From Ambrosia x helenae (Eukaryota > Streptophyta > Magnoliopsida > Asterales > Asteraceae): DNA of 64,000 bases. Position 1 is the first letter of the stretch. Each line of letters begins with the position of its first letter. Both the position numbers and the translations under genes were made by a program. The stretch lies in assembly GCA_030844895.1 (NCBI GenBank), contig CM061231.1:31691149-31755148 (forward strand), read 5' to 3'. Below are positions 34,938 through 47,158 of this stretch, piece after piece. Below the pieces are notes generated by a model. That model was not told where the DNA came from and ran no database searches. It saw nothing but the letters and a program-made list of their open reading frames with translations.

Positions 34938-36200
34938 GTGCTATGTATGGTCTAAAAAATAAACTAACCTAGATACCTAGTAATATAAAATAGACTCAAC
35001 TAAACTAGACCACACGAAAGACAAGTGTACCTATCAATGCAGTACAGACTAAGTAAATCTGAGTATCGAACCCACAGGACACAATTAGAAAACAAAACTA
35101 GACTCGACTAAGACTAAACAAAATTGGTTTTAAATGTGATTTTTGGGTTTTTAATAATTAATTAAAATAAAATAAAATAAAGTAAATAAGGATAAATAGA
35201 CAACGAAGATAAATGATGAAAATATCATGATAGGAAGGCAACTACCTAGGTCAAAAATTCTACATGTAACTCACAACTCTCGATAATGGAAAATTGAATG
35301 GATACCACATTCTAAAGATAACTTAAGAAACCCTAAGACATGCTAGATCTTCTCCCGGTCTCACCAACACACCCCAAAGAATTCTAAGGAATAAAACACT
35401 GGCTATCTAGCTCGGATCACCTCCCGGTCTCACGTTACTAAGTATGCTAAGGTACTCTAATGACTCGATCACCTCCCGGTCTCTCTAATCACAATACACC
35501 CGAAGATGTAAAGGAGTAATTTAATTGGGTTAACTATGACTTGGAAATGCTAGAAACCAAAGAAAACTAGGATAGGATCACCTCCTGGTCTGGCCCAAAA
35601 CCTAATACCTTAAGCTCTAGACAACCCAAAATTCCATCACCTCCCGGTCTCAAGAATGGAAGAATACAAAAGTCCTATAAATTCTCTAATCATGCTCCTA
35701 TGGCTTTTGGTACCAAAACCATAAACTAAGCACCAAGCACCAAGCAGGTAATGCTAATAAACATCCAAACATGAAAGACATTCACTAAGACGTTTATGGA
35801 ACTCTAAAAAATAATGAATTAGACTTAAGCACACACACATCATAATAAACACCAACTAAATCGTTACCAAACATTAACCATTCTAAAATAAATCCAAAAC
35901 TGAGAACTATAAAATTAACATGTATTCATCATACAACCTAGGTAGTAACTAAAGTATAGCCAATAATAGTCATGACAAAACAAGAAAACATAGTCTTGGA
36001 ATCAAAATAACACATAGTTAATAGGTTCAAAACACGAATTATCAAACGGCAATAACTAATATTTTGAAAACCTCGATCCCTAGCCTCCTCTTGGAAGTAA
36101 AGTATCAACAAGGGATATGTAACACACGCAACACAATAATGTATTAAACTAGTTATAACTTCAAGTTTGCATGTGCAGCTTCAAACATGAAGATGGTAAC
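34938..36200 (-). mobile_element. Tat-type LTR fragment in minus orientation
   Basis: The reverse complement of this block ends ...tagcacatca, preceded by words such as gtgggttcgata and tctaggt, the same order as the 3' end of the complete Tat-type LTR at 58155-59832. It carries five copies of a ctcccggtct phrase (about 35350, 35420, 35472, 35582 as ctcctggtct, and 35641). No tRNA-Asp primer site follows on the minus strand, so this is a solo or truncated LTR. Confidence 0.5.
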
Positions 36201-36206
36201 ACAAGT

Positions 36207-37590
36207 TGTCACACCCTGCCAAGGCGGAAACGCAAGGTGCGACTTCGAAAGATTTCCAAGCACAAAGGTCACACGAGCATTGATTAAAATAAAGCGGGAA
36301 CTTTCATTAAACAACCAGATTGGTTCAACATAGAGTTAATTGTTTTAAAATTGAAACCATTGTATGTAAATGTCTAGTATTAAAACAACAACACAACGGT
36401 CCAAAAGAAGGTATCCCACAAATGCTCTCACGCGATCCCCGCAAGTTCCATTATCCATGCTAATTTCCTAAAAAATATGCATTAAAGGAAACATGGGTCA
36501 ACATAAAGTTGGTGAGTTCACGGGTTTTCTATATGGTGGACATGTAATCCAAAACCGACTAAATCATTGCCTAGCTAGGGCAATAATCAATATGTGATCT
36601 GATATGAGCCCATAACCAAACCTTGACATGTTGTGCCTCACCCATTGTACACTAAAGACAATGAAATAATGTGAAATACAAGCACTCTTTAATATCTGTC
36701 ATCCGGTCAGAGCGACTGACCAAGAGTAGGGGTGCCAAGCCAATAGATCTATCCCGGTGTTTCATGGCTAAGTACATAGCTAATGGTTATGGTATGATGT
36801 ATGAGACGAGGGCTTACTGGATTCTGAACTGTAATGTCTCATGTTCACATAATATAATAGTCATGAATTGTAACTGAAAATTGTACGCAAAGATGATGGT
36901 CAATTGACAAGCCTCTTGGGTGGGGTTTATCCTTGCAATAAAACTTCTAGATACTTGCTTAGACACTTGGAGCTCCTAACAAAGATGATGGTCGATCGAC
37001 AAGCCTCTTGGGTGGGGTTTATCCTTCGGCCGGTGGGGTTCAAGAGGAGAGGAGTGGTTTCAAGTCTTAGAGTATTTGAGGAGTGTTATGTGTGAATCTC
37101 TTGCTTCCTTTGGGATCTATTTATAGGCGAGAGGGAGAGAGGAGAGCCTCGGATCATTGGTTAGTAAACAAGGTAAGTCAACCTTCAACTTTCTTGGAGT
37201 GCACTTCACTAAGGACCTTGCAAGTGAAATAGGTTGACTTGGTGGTTTTGGTGGGTTGTGTAGGGTGTTCGGCTGCTACATTTTATGGGGAAGGGCATTC
37301 TCCTTTTGTGGCAAGGTTGACAAGATTATCATGCTCATGTGATTTGTGTTTTGCTAATCTAGTATAAAGGTTTGACCATTGTTGTAGGTGATGGTGTGCA
37401 CTCTTCCTTGGGATTCTTGGGGGCCGAAATATTATGGGAAAAAGAAAGAGTTTTGTGGCAAGTCTAGGTGTCTTGGATGGCCATGTGTTTGGTGTTGTTT
37501 CCATGCTTGTGTATATGCCTAGGAACTTGAAATAGAAGATTGTTCTTGGATGTATGCATGCGTGTATATGTATATGTTGCTGGATCAGCA
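36207..37590 (+). mobile_element. LTR-family B copy (TGTCACACCC start)
   Basis: Starts TGTCACACCCTGCCAAGGCGG. It shares with 55671-56900 a gttggtgagttcac block and a phrase caatagatctatcc. Non-coding. It abuts a minus-strand ORF fragment at about 37590, and the track of that ORF reads on into this LTR as an artefact. A sequence phrase aagatgatggtc plus tcgacaagcctcttggg is duplicated at 36890-36925 and 36980-37020. Confidence 0.5.
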
Positions 37591-39030
37591 TTAAAGGTAT
37601 CCATTTCATCACCACATGAGGTTTATACTTCAATGTAACCCTCTTCATACCTATATTAGGATCAATATCTTTGTGTACAATCCTTTTAGGATATTGAGGC
37701 CTAAACAAATCCCATTTCGTTCTACTTTCTCTTGTCATCTTGTCAGCAAACCATCCAACAGTTGTGTCATGTACAGAAGCACCATTCATAGTGTGTGTAC
37801 ATATATCTCTCACAACCCAATACAGTAGTGTTTTGATGTCATGAAATCTGTAGAAGTACATAATTCCTTTCTCCCACTTCACTCTAACACACCGTAACTG
37901 TGGAAAATATTTCCATCCCAACACTTTGCCTTTAAAGACCTGGTTGTGATATTTGTAGAATGATCCTTGCACTTCTGCAATTGGTCTATTTGCTTCCTTT
38001 TCCTTCAATTTCTTCAGCAACTCTTTCAACTCATCAGACTGTTTGAAAGTTTGTTTCTTTTCAGCATTCTTTCCAAACATTTCATCCATAATCTTTTTCC
38101 CTTTTATTTCAGCTAACTTCTCAGCTTCATTCAGTGTTTGTTCGTTGATTTCAGGAATCACAACATTCTCTTTCATCGGATAATACTCAGGATACTCTTC
38201 ATACGAAACGTCTTCAATTTCCACTTCTTCAAAATATGGAGTATCTTGATCATCAGAATGGTTTCCCGCTTCAGTCACTGGAATATCAGGAATCTCTTTG
38301 TCTTGCATAATCTCTTCAAGAGACTTCCCAACCTGCTTAGCAATCCCTTCAAGTATCTCTTTAGTTACTGCTGCAGATACTTCCCCATCTTCAAGATCAA
38401 GATCATTGTATTCGATCTCAAATCTCATATCATCATTCTCAAAGATTTCAGGGAATCTTCCAGTTAACTCAATAGTTCAAACATTCTTCTCAAACATCTG
38501 TTTATACAGCTTCTTGTTATCATCAGATAAAGCATGAATCTTCTCATTCCAGAAAATGCTTTGGTTTTCATCAACATTCTCACCAGGTGTCTTCTTTGCA
38601 CTAGATTCACCATTATCGCCTTTATCTTATTCTCTCTTCTCAAACTTAAATTGTTCAGCATATTGATCATCATCATCTGAATCTTTTAAACTTGAACCTT
38701 TGTCTTTGTTCGCATCTTTTCCTCCTGCATTGTCATCATCATCGTCTGAACTATCATCTTCATAATCATCTTCACCATCTTCATCAGATGTATCATAATC
38801 AACCTTTTCTTCCTCTTTATCCTCTTCCTCCTCATCAGTTCCCTTTAACTGTGGTGCTTTGGAATATAGATCATCAATCAATTTTCTCATATCTTTTTTT
38901 TTCAGCCTGAGTCATCTTGATTTTCTTTATGTTTCTTTTCCCTCTAGTCTTCAACATTTTGTTTTCTTCTTCAAGAACCTTAATCTTTTCTTCTAATGCT
39001 TCTTGATTAGTTGATAACTCACAAAATTAA
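37590..39030 (-). pseudogene. Unrecognised acidic coiled-coil protein, broken, probably retroelement-derived
   Basis: Reading leftwards from about 39030 there is a charged coiled coil (KIKVLEEENKMLK), then an A9 run near 38891 that shifts the frame. Next is a very acidic stretch (38890-38627, ending TAA), then a TAG-type break near 38478. The long final frame (38428 to about 37590) encodes more acidic helices and a basic, aromatic domain with KVLGWKYFPQLRCVRVKWEK and DPNIGMKRVTLKYKP. Only one or two bases or codons interrupt what was one protein of about 480 residues. I do not recognise the family. Its place among LTRs suggests a retrotransposon extra ORF, but a host gene relic is possible. 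Confidence 0.45.
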
Positions 39031-41224
39031 CATATAAAACAGGCATAAACAGTCTCATAATAAGATACAATTAATGTTATATTATTAATATTTGATACTT
39101 AATTCGTTCCTATTTGTATTTTTCTGGGAAATAGAGCTCCAAGATGGAAGTAGAGGATTTCCGGGTTAAAACGAGCAAAAACTGGAGATTCCTGAAGATA
39201 CGAAACTTCTAGTCAGTTCACTGTATGTTTGAAGACAATCCTAGGACTTAAAAAACACTGAAATCAGTCCGGGAATGACCAAGCACGCCCACGCTCACTT
39301 GCACGAAGGCCCCGAACGCAAGAGGACAACGTAGAATACTTGGAGAGCAAGAAAACAGAAGCATCAGCATGAAGAGGGCACGGTCGTGCCAGGGACAAAA
39401 AGGACAGACAACATCTTCCATGCAGTAATAGAACGTACATAAGACAGCAAGCACACCCTTGACACTCTATGCATGCCCGTGCTGCCCCTGGAGCTCTATA
39501 AATAGCAAGCTAACCCCCACCATTTGATCATCCCTTTTTACCTTGACTTGAGCACTTCTTGGGTCGACTTCCAGGGGTCCTACAGAGATCTTGGGGTCCC
39601 TTGGAAGGCCTTAGGGCCCTCCTAAAACCCCCACCAAGGTTAGGCCTCATCCTACCTTGGATAATTTGGTCAAGAATGGGATCGTAGAGTAGTTATGCAA
39701 TAAACATCGAGGGTCGTGAGGATCATGAGAGCTACATATCACTTGAAGATGGAGAGCTTGTCTATGAGCAACCATGTTCTTGTGTTGACTATTTGCTATG
39801 GTTGAATCTTTTCATTATTCACGAACCTGCTTCGATTTGTAGACTTTTATTATTATTATTAGTAGTTTATTTTTAGTTATTTGTTATGTTATCTTCTTCT
39901 AATATTTGTTTGTTTATCTTTGTGACAGGTTTGAATGATGATTAACTTAATAAATTAAATTACTATAACTTAATTAATCGACCAGAGGTATAATAAGCTT
40001 CTGGTGACCCCGAGCTATATCCAAGACGAGGAAACCGGTAATGAGACAGATCCTTCGGGCTTCTGATATCCAAACCGGATTCTAAGCAATGGCTTCTGAA
40101 GTGGACCAGATCTGAGTGACACATTTCTGGTACTTACCAGATGATTGAATGATCTTTTTGGTAAAGGATGGTTTCCCTACGGGCGCACCAGTAATATTCA
40201 GATTGCACTCCTTAAGGATTATGTGCCGCATGTATCAAGGATTTCATCCAGTTCGGGAGGTTATGGGTTGGGTAATTAAGTCATCATTCATTTAAACCAA
40301 CTTTATATTTAATTGATCACTAAGTAATAAAGTGTCACCTAAAAGATAAATAAATTAAAGATTCAATTTCTAGTTCTCGTTAGTACAACGCCGTTAGCCA
40401 ATGGGAGAACGAGTCGCCTGAGACAGTCGTAAGAGAGATCCTTCGGTCTTCATTACCGTTAACCTATTTAGGGGATACAAGGTTGCCTGGATTGACTCCA
40501 TAGAGAGACCCTTCGGTACGGAACGCGAGAGCTAAGGGAGGTGTATGGTGTTTCAGGTCGGAAGTTAAGCCTCCAATTAAAAAAGATGATAAGTTCGAGG
40601 ACCAGAGACTTGACCGCGGTTTGAGGATCCCGCTATAAACAAGGACCTGGCGGAGTACTTTCGTGCGGACGCGCATCGGGAGGTTGTGCATTCTATCCAG
40701 TAGTGGTCCCGCTTCTCTATAAAAGAGTCAACACTTCAAGACCACTCTCATCTTCCGCACATTTAATTAACTTAAATTATTAATCTTAATAATGAACTTA
40801 ACTACTTATACTGAGGCCCCGAGATGTGCATATTTATCTACTATTTTATTTTATCTTTTCTTTTATAAAACCAAAACCTTTTTAAAACTATTTTCTTTTA
40901 AGAGCCCATCCGTTTTATTTTCTTTTTAAAACCCAATCAGTTAATGGATGAAAGGTTGAGTAGGGGAAACTGTGAACTCTGGAATACGATACTCAATACT
41001 TACCCTAGAGGCTATACTATGCACGTCAGGTTCTCTGCCTATGTGTTGGTTTTAGTTTCTAATGTAATTATTATTTACTTTATAAATTTAAAACTTGGTA
41101 AAACCGGTTTAGTAAAAATCAGTCATTTACCCCAATACCAAGGTTTCGGAATTAAAACATCAAGTTTTTGGCACCGGGGAAATGACATCTTTTTAAATTG
41201 CTAAAACCAAACGCATCAAGTTTT

Positions 41225-41242
41225 TGGCACCGTTGCCGAGGA
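41225..41242 (+). other. tRNA-Asp-type primer binding site (degenerate)
   Basis: Two mismatches from TGGCGCCGTTGCCGGGGA, the 3' complement of plant tRNA-Asp used by Tat/Athila elements, as found perfectly at 59839-59856 in this same window. It is preceded by catcaagttttt, as in the intact element. Confidence 0.7.
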
Positions 41243-42140
41243 ACACAATGGTTTCCAAAGAAAGACCCTAGTCACTTGATTGATCGGTTTATTTTTCTTT
41301 TTCATTTTCTTTTCACTTTTTTTTTCTTTTTTTTCGGTCTTCTTTATTTTTCTCTTTCAGTTTATTTCTACTTTATTTTCGATGATTGCGGTTGTTTTTA
41401 GTTTTTCCTTGCAGGTTTACTTCCGGATTGGCCACCTTGGAGAATTCCCGTGAAGGAAGTCGAGACCACCAATTTCATCAATTTTCTTTTTGGAGGGTTT
41501 TTATTTCTTCTTTATTTTTATTAGAAGTCGGTTTGCCATTCCTTGAAGATCGCCAGGTAAGTACCGAGAATGTGCAAAATGAGCCGGGTGAAGGTTTTTC
41601 AAAAATTTAAAATTTAAAATGTTTTCAAAAATTAAAATTGGGTTTTATAAATTAATTTGGAGAAATCCAATGAAAATTTTCAAAACCAGACCCTTAAAAA
41701 CTATTTTAAAATTAAAAAAACGCGAAAAACAGGACTTTTACTGAAGAGAACGCCCGTGCCAGACGTGCAAATCAGAATTTTGGGGGTATTTAAAAGGGCT
41801 TTGACTTGTCAAACACATTTTCATCTTCCCCAAGCACGAACACACCCGTCGCCACCCACCTAAAACCACGATTTCCCACCATTTTCTTCCATTCCAGGCC
41901 TCATTCTTCACTATAAGGTGTGTATACTTGACCGCTAACATCTTTTAAGTGTTTTATGTCCAGATCTGTCCGTATTCTTGAGTTTTTGAGTAGTTTGGGT
42001 TATTGATGAAAATCTTAGGTTTCTAGTGTTTGTGGCCTGAATCTTTGCATGAAACTGGAGGAAAATGATTAGGGTAGCACTAGGATTGTAATGTGGTTGA
42101 AATTTTTGAAGACTCTTACGAAATTTTTTTCAAGAAAACT

Positions 42141-42468
42141 GACGGTTTTGAAAAAACCGTCGCATCAGTCATAAGCACGACCGTGCACAGCAGTGTGCAT
42201 GGGCGTGCTTAACTAGAAAACCGTTAAAAATTTCTCGCGTAACCAGTTTGACCAGACAGACCAAGCACGGCCGTGCAACTTTGTGTGCTGGGGCGTGCTT
42301 ATCAGTAAAAATCACCAAAACTTTTTAAGTTTTAAAAATTGACTTATTTTTGCAGTTTAAAATCAGTTTTAGGGTATTTTAAGAGAAAAAACCAGTTTAA
42401 ACAGTTGAAACTCGGATTGTAGACTAAGCCGCACAGCCGTGCTCCTTATCTGAGCACGGGCGTGCAAC
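42141..42468 (+). repeat. Hairpin cluster in element leader
   Basis: A perfect 9-bp stem (gacggtttt/aaaaccgtc) lies at 42141-42161. Two 38-bp modules at 42173-42210 and 42263-42300 each begin aagcacg, end cgtgctt and contain ccgtgca and gtgtgc. A third, looser module lies at 42428-42465. Related gcacg/cgtgc words occur in the LTR at 39285, 39379 and 39474. Confidence 0.7.
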
Positions 42469-42548
42469 CACTAGACACAGACTGTTTATTTTCTGCAAAA
42501 ATGTTTAAGTTTGTGAAGCTGAACTGATTCTATTGTGCCTTTCAGGAA

Positions 42549-43575
42549 ATGTCATGGAAATCTGTTACACTAGAGCTACCACCACACCAGATGACTGAAG
42601 CGGAAGACTCCATCCCGGAAGATACTAATCCCTGGTTATACTTTAACTAGGAGAATGAAGAACTGGAAGCTTACAGGCGGCTGCTTATCCTTCAGCTTAA
42701 GCAGATTGGAGACTATCGTCCTCTGGATTACGACTCTGTGAGGTCTGTGGGATTGGATCCTCGATTCTACAACATGCTATTGTCCCACTGGCACCACTTC
42801 TTCCAGATATCTGAGTGTACTTATCGGGAACCAACTCTTGAGTTCTTGGCTTCATTCTTCTACGAACCACCCACTACATCAGAAGAAAGAATTACGAGAC
42901 AGTGTATGCGGTTTAGGATGGAAGGTGTTGGTACGTAATGACATTGGCAGAGTTTGGAGTCAGACTTGGTTTGTGTCAACAAGGGGAGATTCAAACACCA
43001 CTATTCACTGAAAGCTTGTTCGATTGGCCCAGTAATGTTCGGCCGAAAGATTTCTGGAGACAAATCTACGAAGCCCCCTACACCCCAAGGGGCGTAAGAG
43101 ATCTAGTTTTCTGGACCCCCTCCATAGATGGTTACATTTGATCATGGCCAACAGTTTAGGGTGCCGCACCGATCGTATGGACAGGGTATACGAGCAGGAA
43201 GTTTTCTATCTCTTCAGCATCATAAGAAACCGACCATGTAACCTTGCCCATGCGGTAGCTAAACTCTTCACTAAATGCTGGGGACCCACTGCTTCTAACC
43301 ACATTTTTGGGGGACCTTATATCACACTCCTAGCCACCAGTTTGGAGGCCCTTCATTCACATAATTTAGATCTAACAGTGGTAGGAAGGATCAGTCCCCT
43401 CGACACCTCTGACATGAGGGATATTGGGGTTGCAGATTGGTTTGATCAGGTTTTGAGGTTGATGGAAAATAAGCAGAGGTTGTGGTATGAGGACCATGAG
43501 TACGACGAGACAGAAGGCACATCTAAATCATGCTACACTACGACAACTTCTCTGCTTGTTGTGTGTGTTTATTGA
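42549..43575 (+). pseudogene. ATHILA ORF-1-like protein, broken
   Basis: The ATG at 42549 directly follows an acceptor-like tgcctttcag, so the ORF may once have been spliced. The frame has a TAG at 42648, then runs with VGLDPRFYNMLLSHWHHFFQ and EPTLEFLASFFYEPP. It shifts at 42938 (MTLAEFGVRLGLC, WRQIYEAPY) and again at 43138 (EVFYLFSIIRNRP, NHIFGGPYITLLA). These blocks match the general pattern of the plant ATHILA ORF-1 family (F-x2-L-x5-FRL, then S-x2-EFG-x3-GL). The domain's biochemical role is not established. Confidence 0.65.
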
Positions 43576-44330
43576 AAATAGTAATCATTTCAATAAAAGA
43601 AAAGCCTTAACCAAAGTGTTGAAAAACTCAACGCACATAAGCAAGGGTGACATCTTTATTTTGAAAACAAAACAAGATTGAGATGTTAGATATGATACAA
43701 AGTTTTGGAAATCAAAGAAACCGAAAGAATGTCATTAGTAATCGACATCATTTTAAAGTTGAAGTTTTTAATACGGTTTTGGATATGCAAATTCATGAAC
43801 ATCGAAATTGATTCAATGAGGTATTAACTAGTTTGATAGAAAATATGTCTTGTTTAAATCCTTTTAATTCTTTTTCTAAGTTTGACATATCTAAGACATT
43901 GACATTTTCTAAGATGTATCTGATTGATTTTGGTAACAATATAGAGGGTGTGTTCTGAGTGATCTTATAGTCTTTTAACACATTTTAAAGGAAGATGATA
44001 CATTTGCAAAATATATGGAATGTGTGGCGTTGCTCGTGTAATGGTGGAAACCGAAAAACATAATATATTTCCTTTGATTTATTAGATACTAAAGCTAACG
44101 TTGATTTTAGCAATTGCAACCGCAACCGTTGAAAAAGTTTTTTTATTTTTTTCAAAAATGAAGCTTAGCAAGACTATTATACGCAATCGAATTGGTGAGC
44201 ATTTGAACAATGGTTTAATTTGTGCGGTTGAGAGGGAAACTTTTGATAAAGTAAAAGAACATGATGTAATGGCTTTTCAAGCTTTAAAAAATCGAGCAGA
44301 TAAAATCTATATGGTATGTGTTTAACTTTA
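43576..44330 (+). pseudogene. hAT transposase C-terminal remnant
   Basis: From 43680 the frame reads a block with SNRHHFKVEVFNTVLD, an in-frame TGA, then MSCLNPFNSFSKFDISK. After a gap the frame at 44101-44325 gives ATATVEKVFLFFSKMKLSKTIIRNRIGEHL. This matches the hAT dimerisation region of ZMYM1/TTF-type plant transposases, in which an A-T-A-x-V-E-R-x-F-S motif and a later R-N-x-[ML]-G motif are characteristic. The N-terminal BED finger and catalytic RNase H-like core are missing, and several stops are present. Confidence 0.75.
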
Positions 44331-45120
44331 TTTATTATCGTGTTTTTATTTTTGTTTTGTTTACATTGTATGAAAGTACTATAAACAAAGTTGAAGTGTA
44401 CACCTAAAATTTTAGTTTAATTCCGCCATTAGCCTTTTGACGGGAAACTATGGCATCACATGTGTGACCTTTATAATTTTATGTAAATTTGTCTTGATCC
44501 AGAAACATGTCATATGATTAATTAATTTGATGTAACATTTAACTCAACTAGGTGTATCTGATGGCGCGTTGCGCTAAAACCGTGCTAACAGCGTTGTAAG
44601 TTCGACGCGTACAACTGTGTTACGTAGCAACGAAAAAACGGCTAAAACCAGGAAAATTGTAAAGAAAGAACACAAAATATTAACACCAAATGACTTAAAT
44701 AACGTTAAAACATAGTGGGAAAATAAGTCGGCGAAAAAGGGGAAAACAAAAAAGTTTAAAAAAAAGGGCGTCGCCAAAATGAGAAATAAAGTAATCAAAA
44801 AGTTGGTGGTCAAAACGGGGAAAAAAGAACTTAACAAAAAAGACTAATAAAAATAGTTGTGGCAAAAATGAAATAAAAAAAACTTAACGAAAAAGTTGGT
44901 GGTCAAAACGCAAAAAGAAAAAGCAAAAAGTTGGTGGTTTAAATAGAAAAAAAAGAAGTATAACAAAAAAGAACAAAAGAAAAGGGTTGTAGCCAAAACG
45001 TAATAAAAAAAACTTATAAAAAAACTTGGTGGTCAAAACGCAAAAAAAAAAAAACTTATAAAAAAAGCAAAGAAAAAAGGGGCGAAAATGAACTTTTAAA
45101 AGTGGACTATTTCTTACGTT
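44331..45120. repeat. A-rich minisatellite of agttggtggtcaaaacg units
   Basis: Units of agttggtggtcaaaacg or close variants (agttggtggtttaaa, cttggtggtcaaaacg) occur at about 44801, 44897, 44930 and 45023, separated by A/G-rich runs and ccaaaacg or ccaaaatg words. The left edge (44565-44640) carries gcgcgttgcgc and tgcgcta words. No coding. Confidence 0.6.
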
Positions 45121-45129
45121 GTGCTATTA

Positions 45130-45180
<51 letters not shown>
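45130..45180. repeat. (TA)n microsatellite
   Basis: An uninterrupted TA tract of about 50 bp. Confidence 0.95.
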
Positions 45181-45181
<1 letters not shown>

Positions 45182-45306
45182 GTTTATACTTTATCATCAT
45201 CAAAACAACACAACCATATCAATGAAAAAGTGAATTTCTCTACAAGTGTAACTATGAGTCTATGACTTTCAACTTACAAGTGAAATGTGTGATTAGTAGT
45301 TTAAGG

Positions 45307-46234
45307 TAGGGATGAGAAATAAACGGTTTTGAATCGCCAAAACCATGAAACAGAGCCGAAACTGTTAGAACCGAACCGAATTAATGTTATAGGTTCTGGT
45401 TCTTATATTTTGGTAAAATCGGTTCCCGATTCGGTTCCGATTAAAACTGACGGGTCCAGTTAAGAACCGTTAGAACCGTTTTGAATTAAAGAAAATATTT
45501 AAAGATTGCATGTTGCTGCTTTCTTTTTTAACTTTTCAGAAACTTTAGATTATTATATTATACATATTGCATCAGCTATCTTGTTTTTCAATTATTTAAT
45601 TCTCTTCTCCAAAGTCACATTCCAACTTCAATCATTATACGAGTTTTTCTTCTCTAATCTTAAGTCATGTTTGTTTTTTTCTTCTTCCTCTATTACAATA
45701 CTTATCTTTGATTACTCATTTACTGATTTACTCTATTCGTCATCTTATTTATGCACTGTATTTTTCTTACGCGTTAAACCTGAGTTTAATCTTTTAACTA
45801 AATGGATCATACAAAAAATGTTTCTGGTGACGAGAATGACGAAACCGAAACCACTGATAAAACGCAAATTGGGAATCAAAAAGTGACAACAAGAAAAAGG
45901 AAGCTCATAGGTGATTGGTGAATGTTGGAAACATTTTTGATGAATTTTATAATGAGGATGACAATAGAAAGGGAATATGCAGTTACTGTGAAAAAGAATT
46001 GAATGTTGCAATTGATGTTTTAGTTGGTTTGATTGTTTTTGTTTGTTTTTTTATTTAATTGTTAATTTTAGGATTTTATTGACAACTGGTTCCGGCCTAG
46101 AACCGTTTCATAAGAACTGTTTCACCCATTTCTAAACCAAACCGGTTAGTAATTATCGGTTCCGGGTCTCATATTTTGAAATAAACAGTTTTTCTAATCG
46201 GTTCGGTCCAGTTCTGAACTGTTGCACAGCCATA
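45307..46234 (+). mobile_element. hAT deletion derivative with transposase N-terminal remnant
   Basis: The left end tagggatgagaaataaacgg and the right end (reverse) tatggctgtgcaacagtt are hAT-like, both followed by ggttc/gaacc-rich sub-terminal repeats. The flanks gtttaagg and gttttaga share 6 of 8 positions, consistent with an old 8-bp duplication. Inside, from the ATG at 45802, a charged N-terminus ends in a stop. Then another frame gives FDEFYNEDDNRKGICSYCEK, half of a BED zinc finger (C-x2-C). The transposase core is gone. Confidence 0.7.
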
Positions 46235-46782
46235 GTTTTAGAGTGTAAAACGATAAACATAAAATCAGGGCCGAACCTACTGTGTTAGCAACCTAGGCTA
46301 AGGCCTAGGGCCTCCAAAAAATAATGGCCCCGAAAGTTTAAGTTTTTTTTTCGTGTATTACATATTTACATTTGTATTGGCCTAAGTAAAAAACAAACAA
46401 GTATTAAATGATTGAATCTCTAAAATTTGTGACTTTCATTTGCTATTGCCGATTGTCATTGATAGTTTTTTTGGTTATCAAGGATTGAAGTTTTACAAGA
46501 GGGATTGGACGATATAAAGTTAATCTACTTTCTCAACCAAAGTAGATGATAAGAAAACCATTAAATCAAGCCCAAAATAAATACATAGTAAATTGTAGAT
46601 TCACAAAATGAGTTCAAAATTTAAATGGGAAAATGTCTTTAATTTGCAATATACCTAATGCGAGTAAGTAGATAAAATGAATACAGAATACTTTAATTGA
46701 TTAATAGTTACCAGAAAGGAGATTGTAATGTCCATCTAGTGTAAGGTATTTTTTTTGCGAACTATACAAATTTAAAGGGCCC

Positions 46783-47158
46783 TGATACGGATTCGTATTA
46801 GTGGAAGCTAGAACCCTAGCTTGATACCTCCTTCGGACGACCGAACAGGAGAAAACCTCGAACAAAAGCCTGTTCGATAATAAGGAGAGAATACTCTTTT
46901 TCTTGATAAAAATTGCATAACATTCCAACCTTTGATTACAATACTTAAATAGAAAACTAAAGAGATAAACATAGTAGAAATCCCAATAAATAAGGAAAAG
47001 ATAAAGTTCTAAAATTCAAACAATACTTAAAATAAAAGATGGTTGGAATGGGTCTTGATAATATCTTGAAGGTCCAAAGTTAGCCACGAATTATAACCGG
47101 CCCAACACTTGTGTGACTAAGGCCGGGTGGTTCTTCAAGTACGTCCGTATCCGTATCA
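46783..47158 (-). repeat. 3' LTR of CRM-like element
   Basis: 376 bp. It contains the last 26 codons of the pol frame at its internal edge (47158 down to 47080), so part of the LTR is coding. Confidence 0.92.

Larger units (their letters stand above)
39093..43575 (+). mobile_element. Athila/Tat-like Ty3/gypsy derivative with ORF-1 only
   Basis: A probable LTR of about 2.1 kb (39093-41218, TGATACTTAATTCG to CATCA) is followed by a tRNA-Asp primer site at 41225, read here as TGGCACCGTTGCCGAGGA, two substitutions from the canonical site. A decayed duplicate of the LTR-primer junction lies at 41161-41180. A long leader (41240-42548) with strong hairpins precedes a broken ORF related to ATHILA ORF-1. 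No Gag, protease, RT or integrase is seen, and no 3' LTR was found before the hAT remnant at 43640. The LTR start is tentative. Confidence 0.6.

Noticed and set aside
37283..37590. C-terminal extension of the 381-aa minus-strand frame
   Set aside because: This part lies in an LTR-family B sequence, so the frame runs by chance from the ORF remnant into the LTR.
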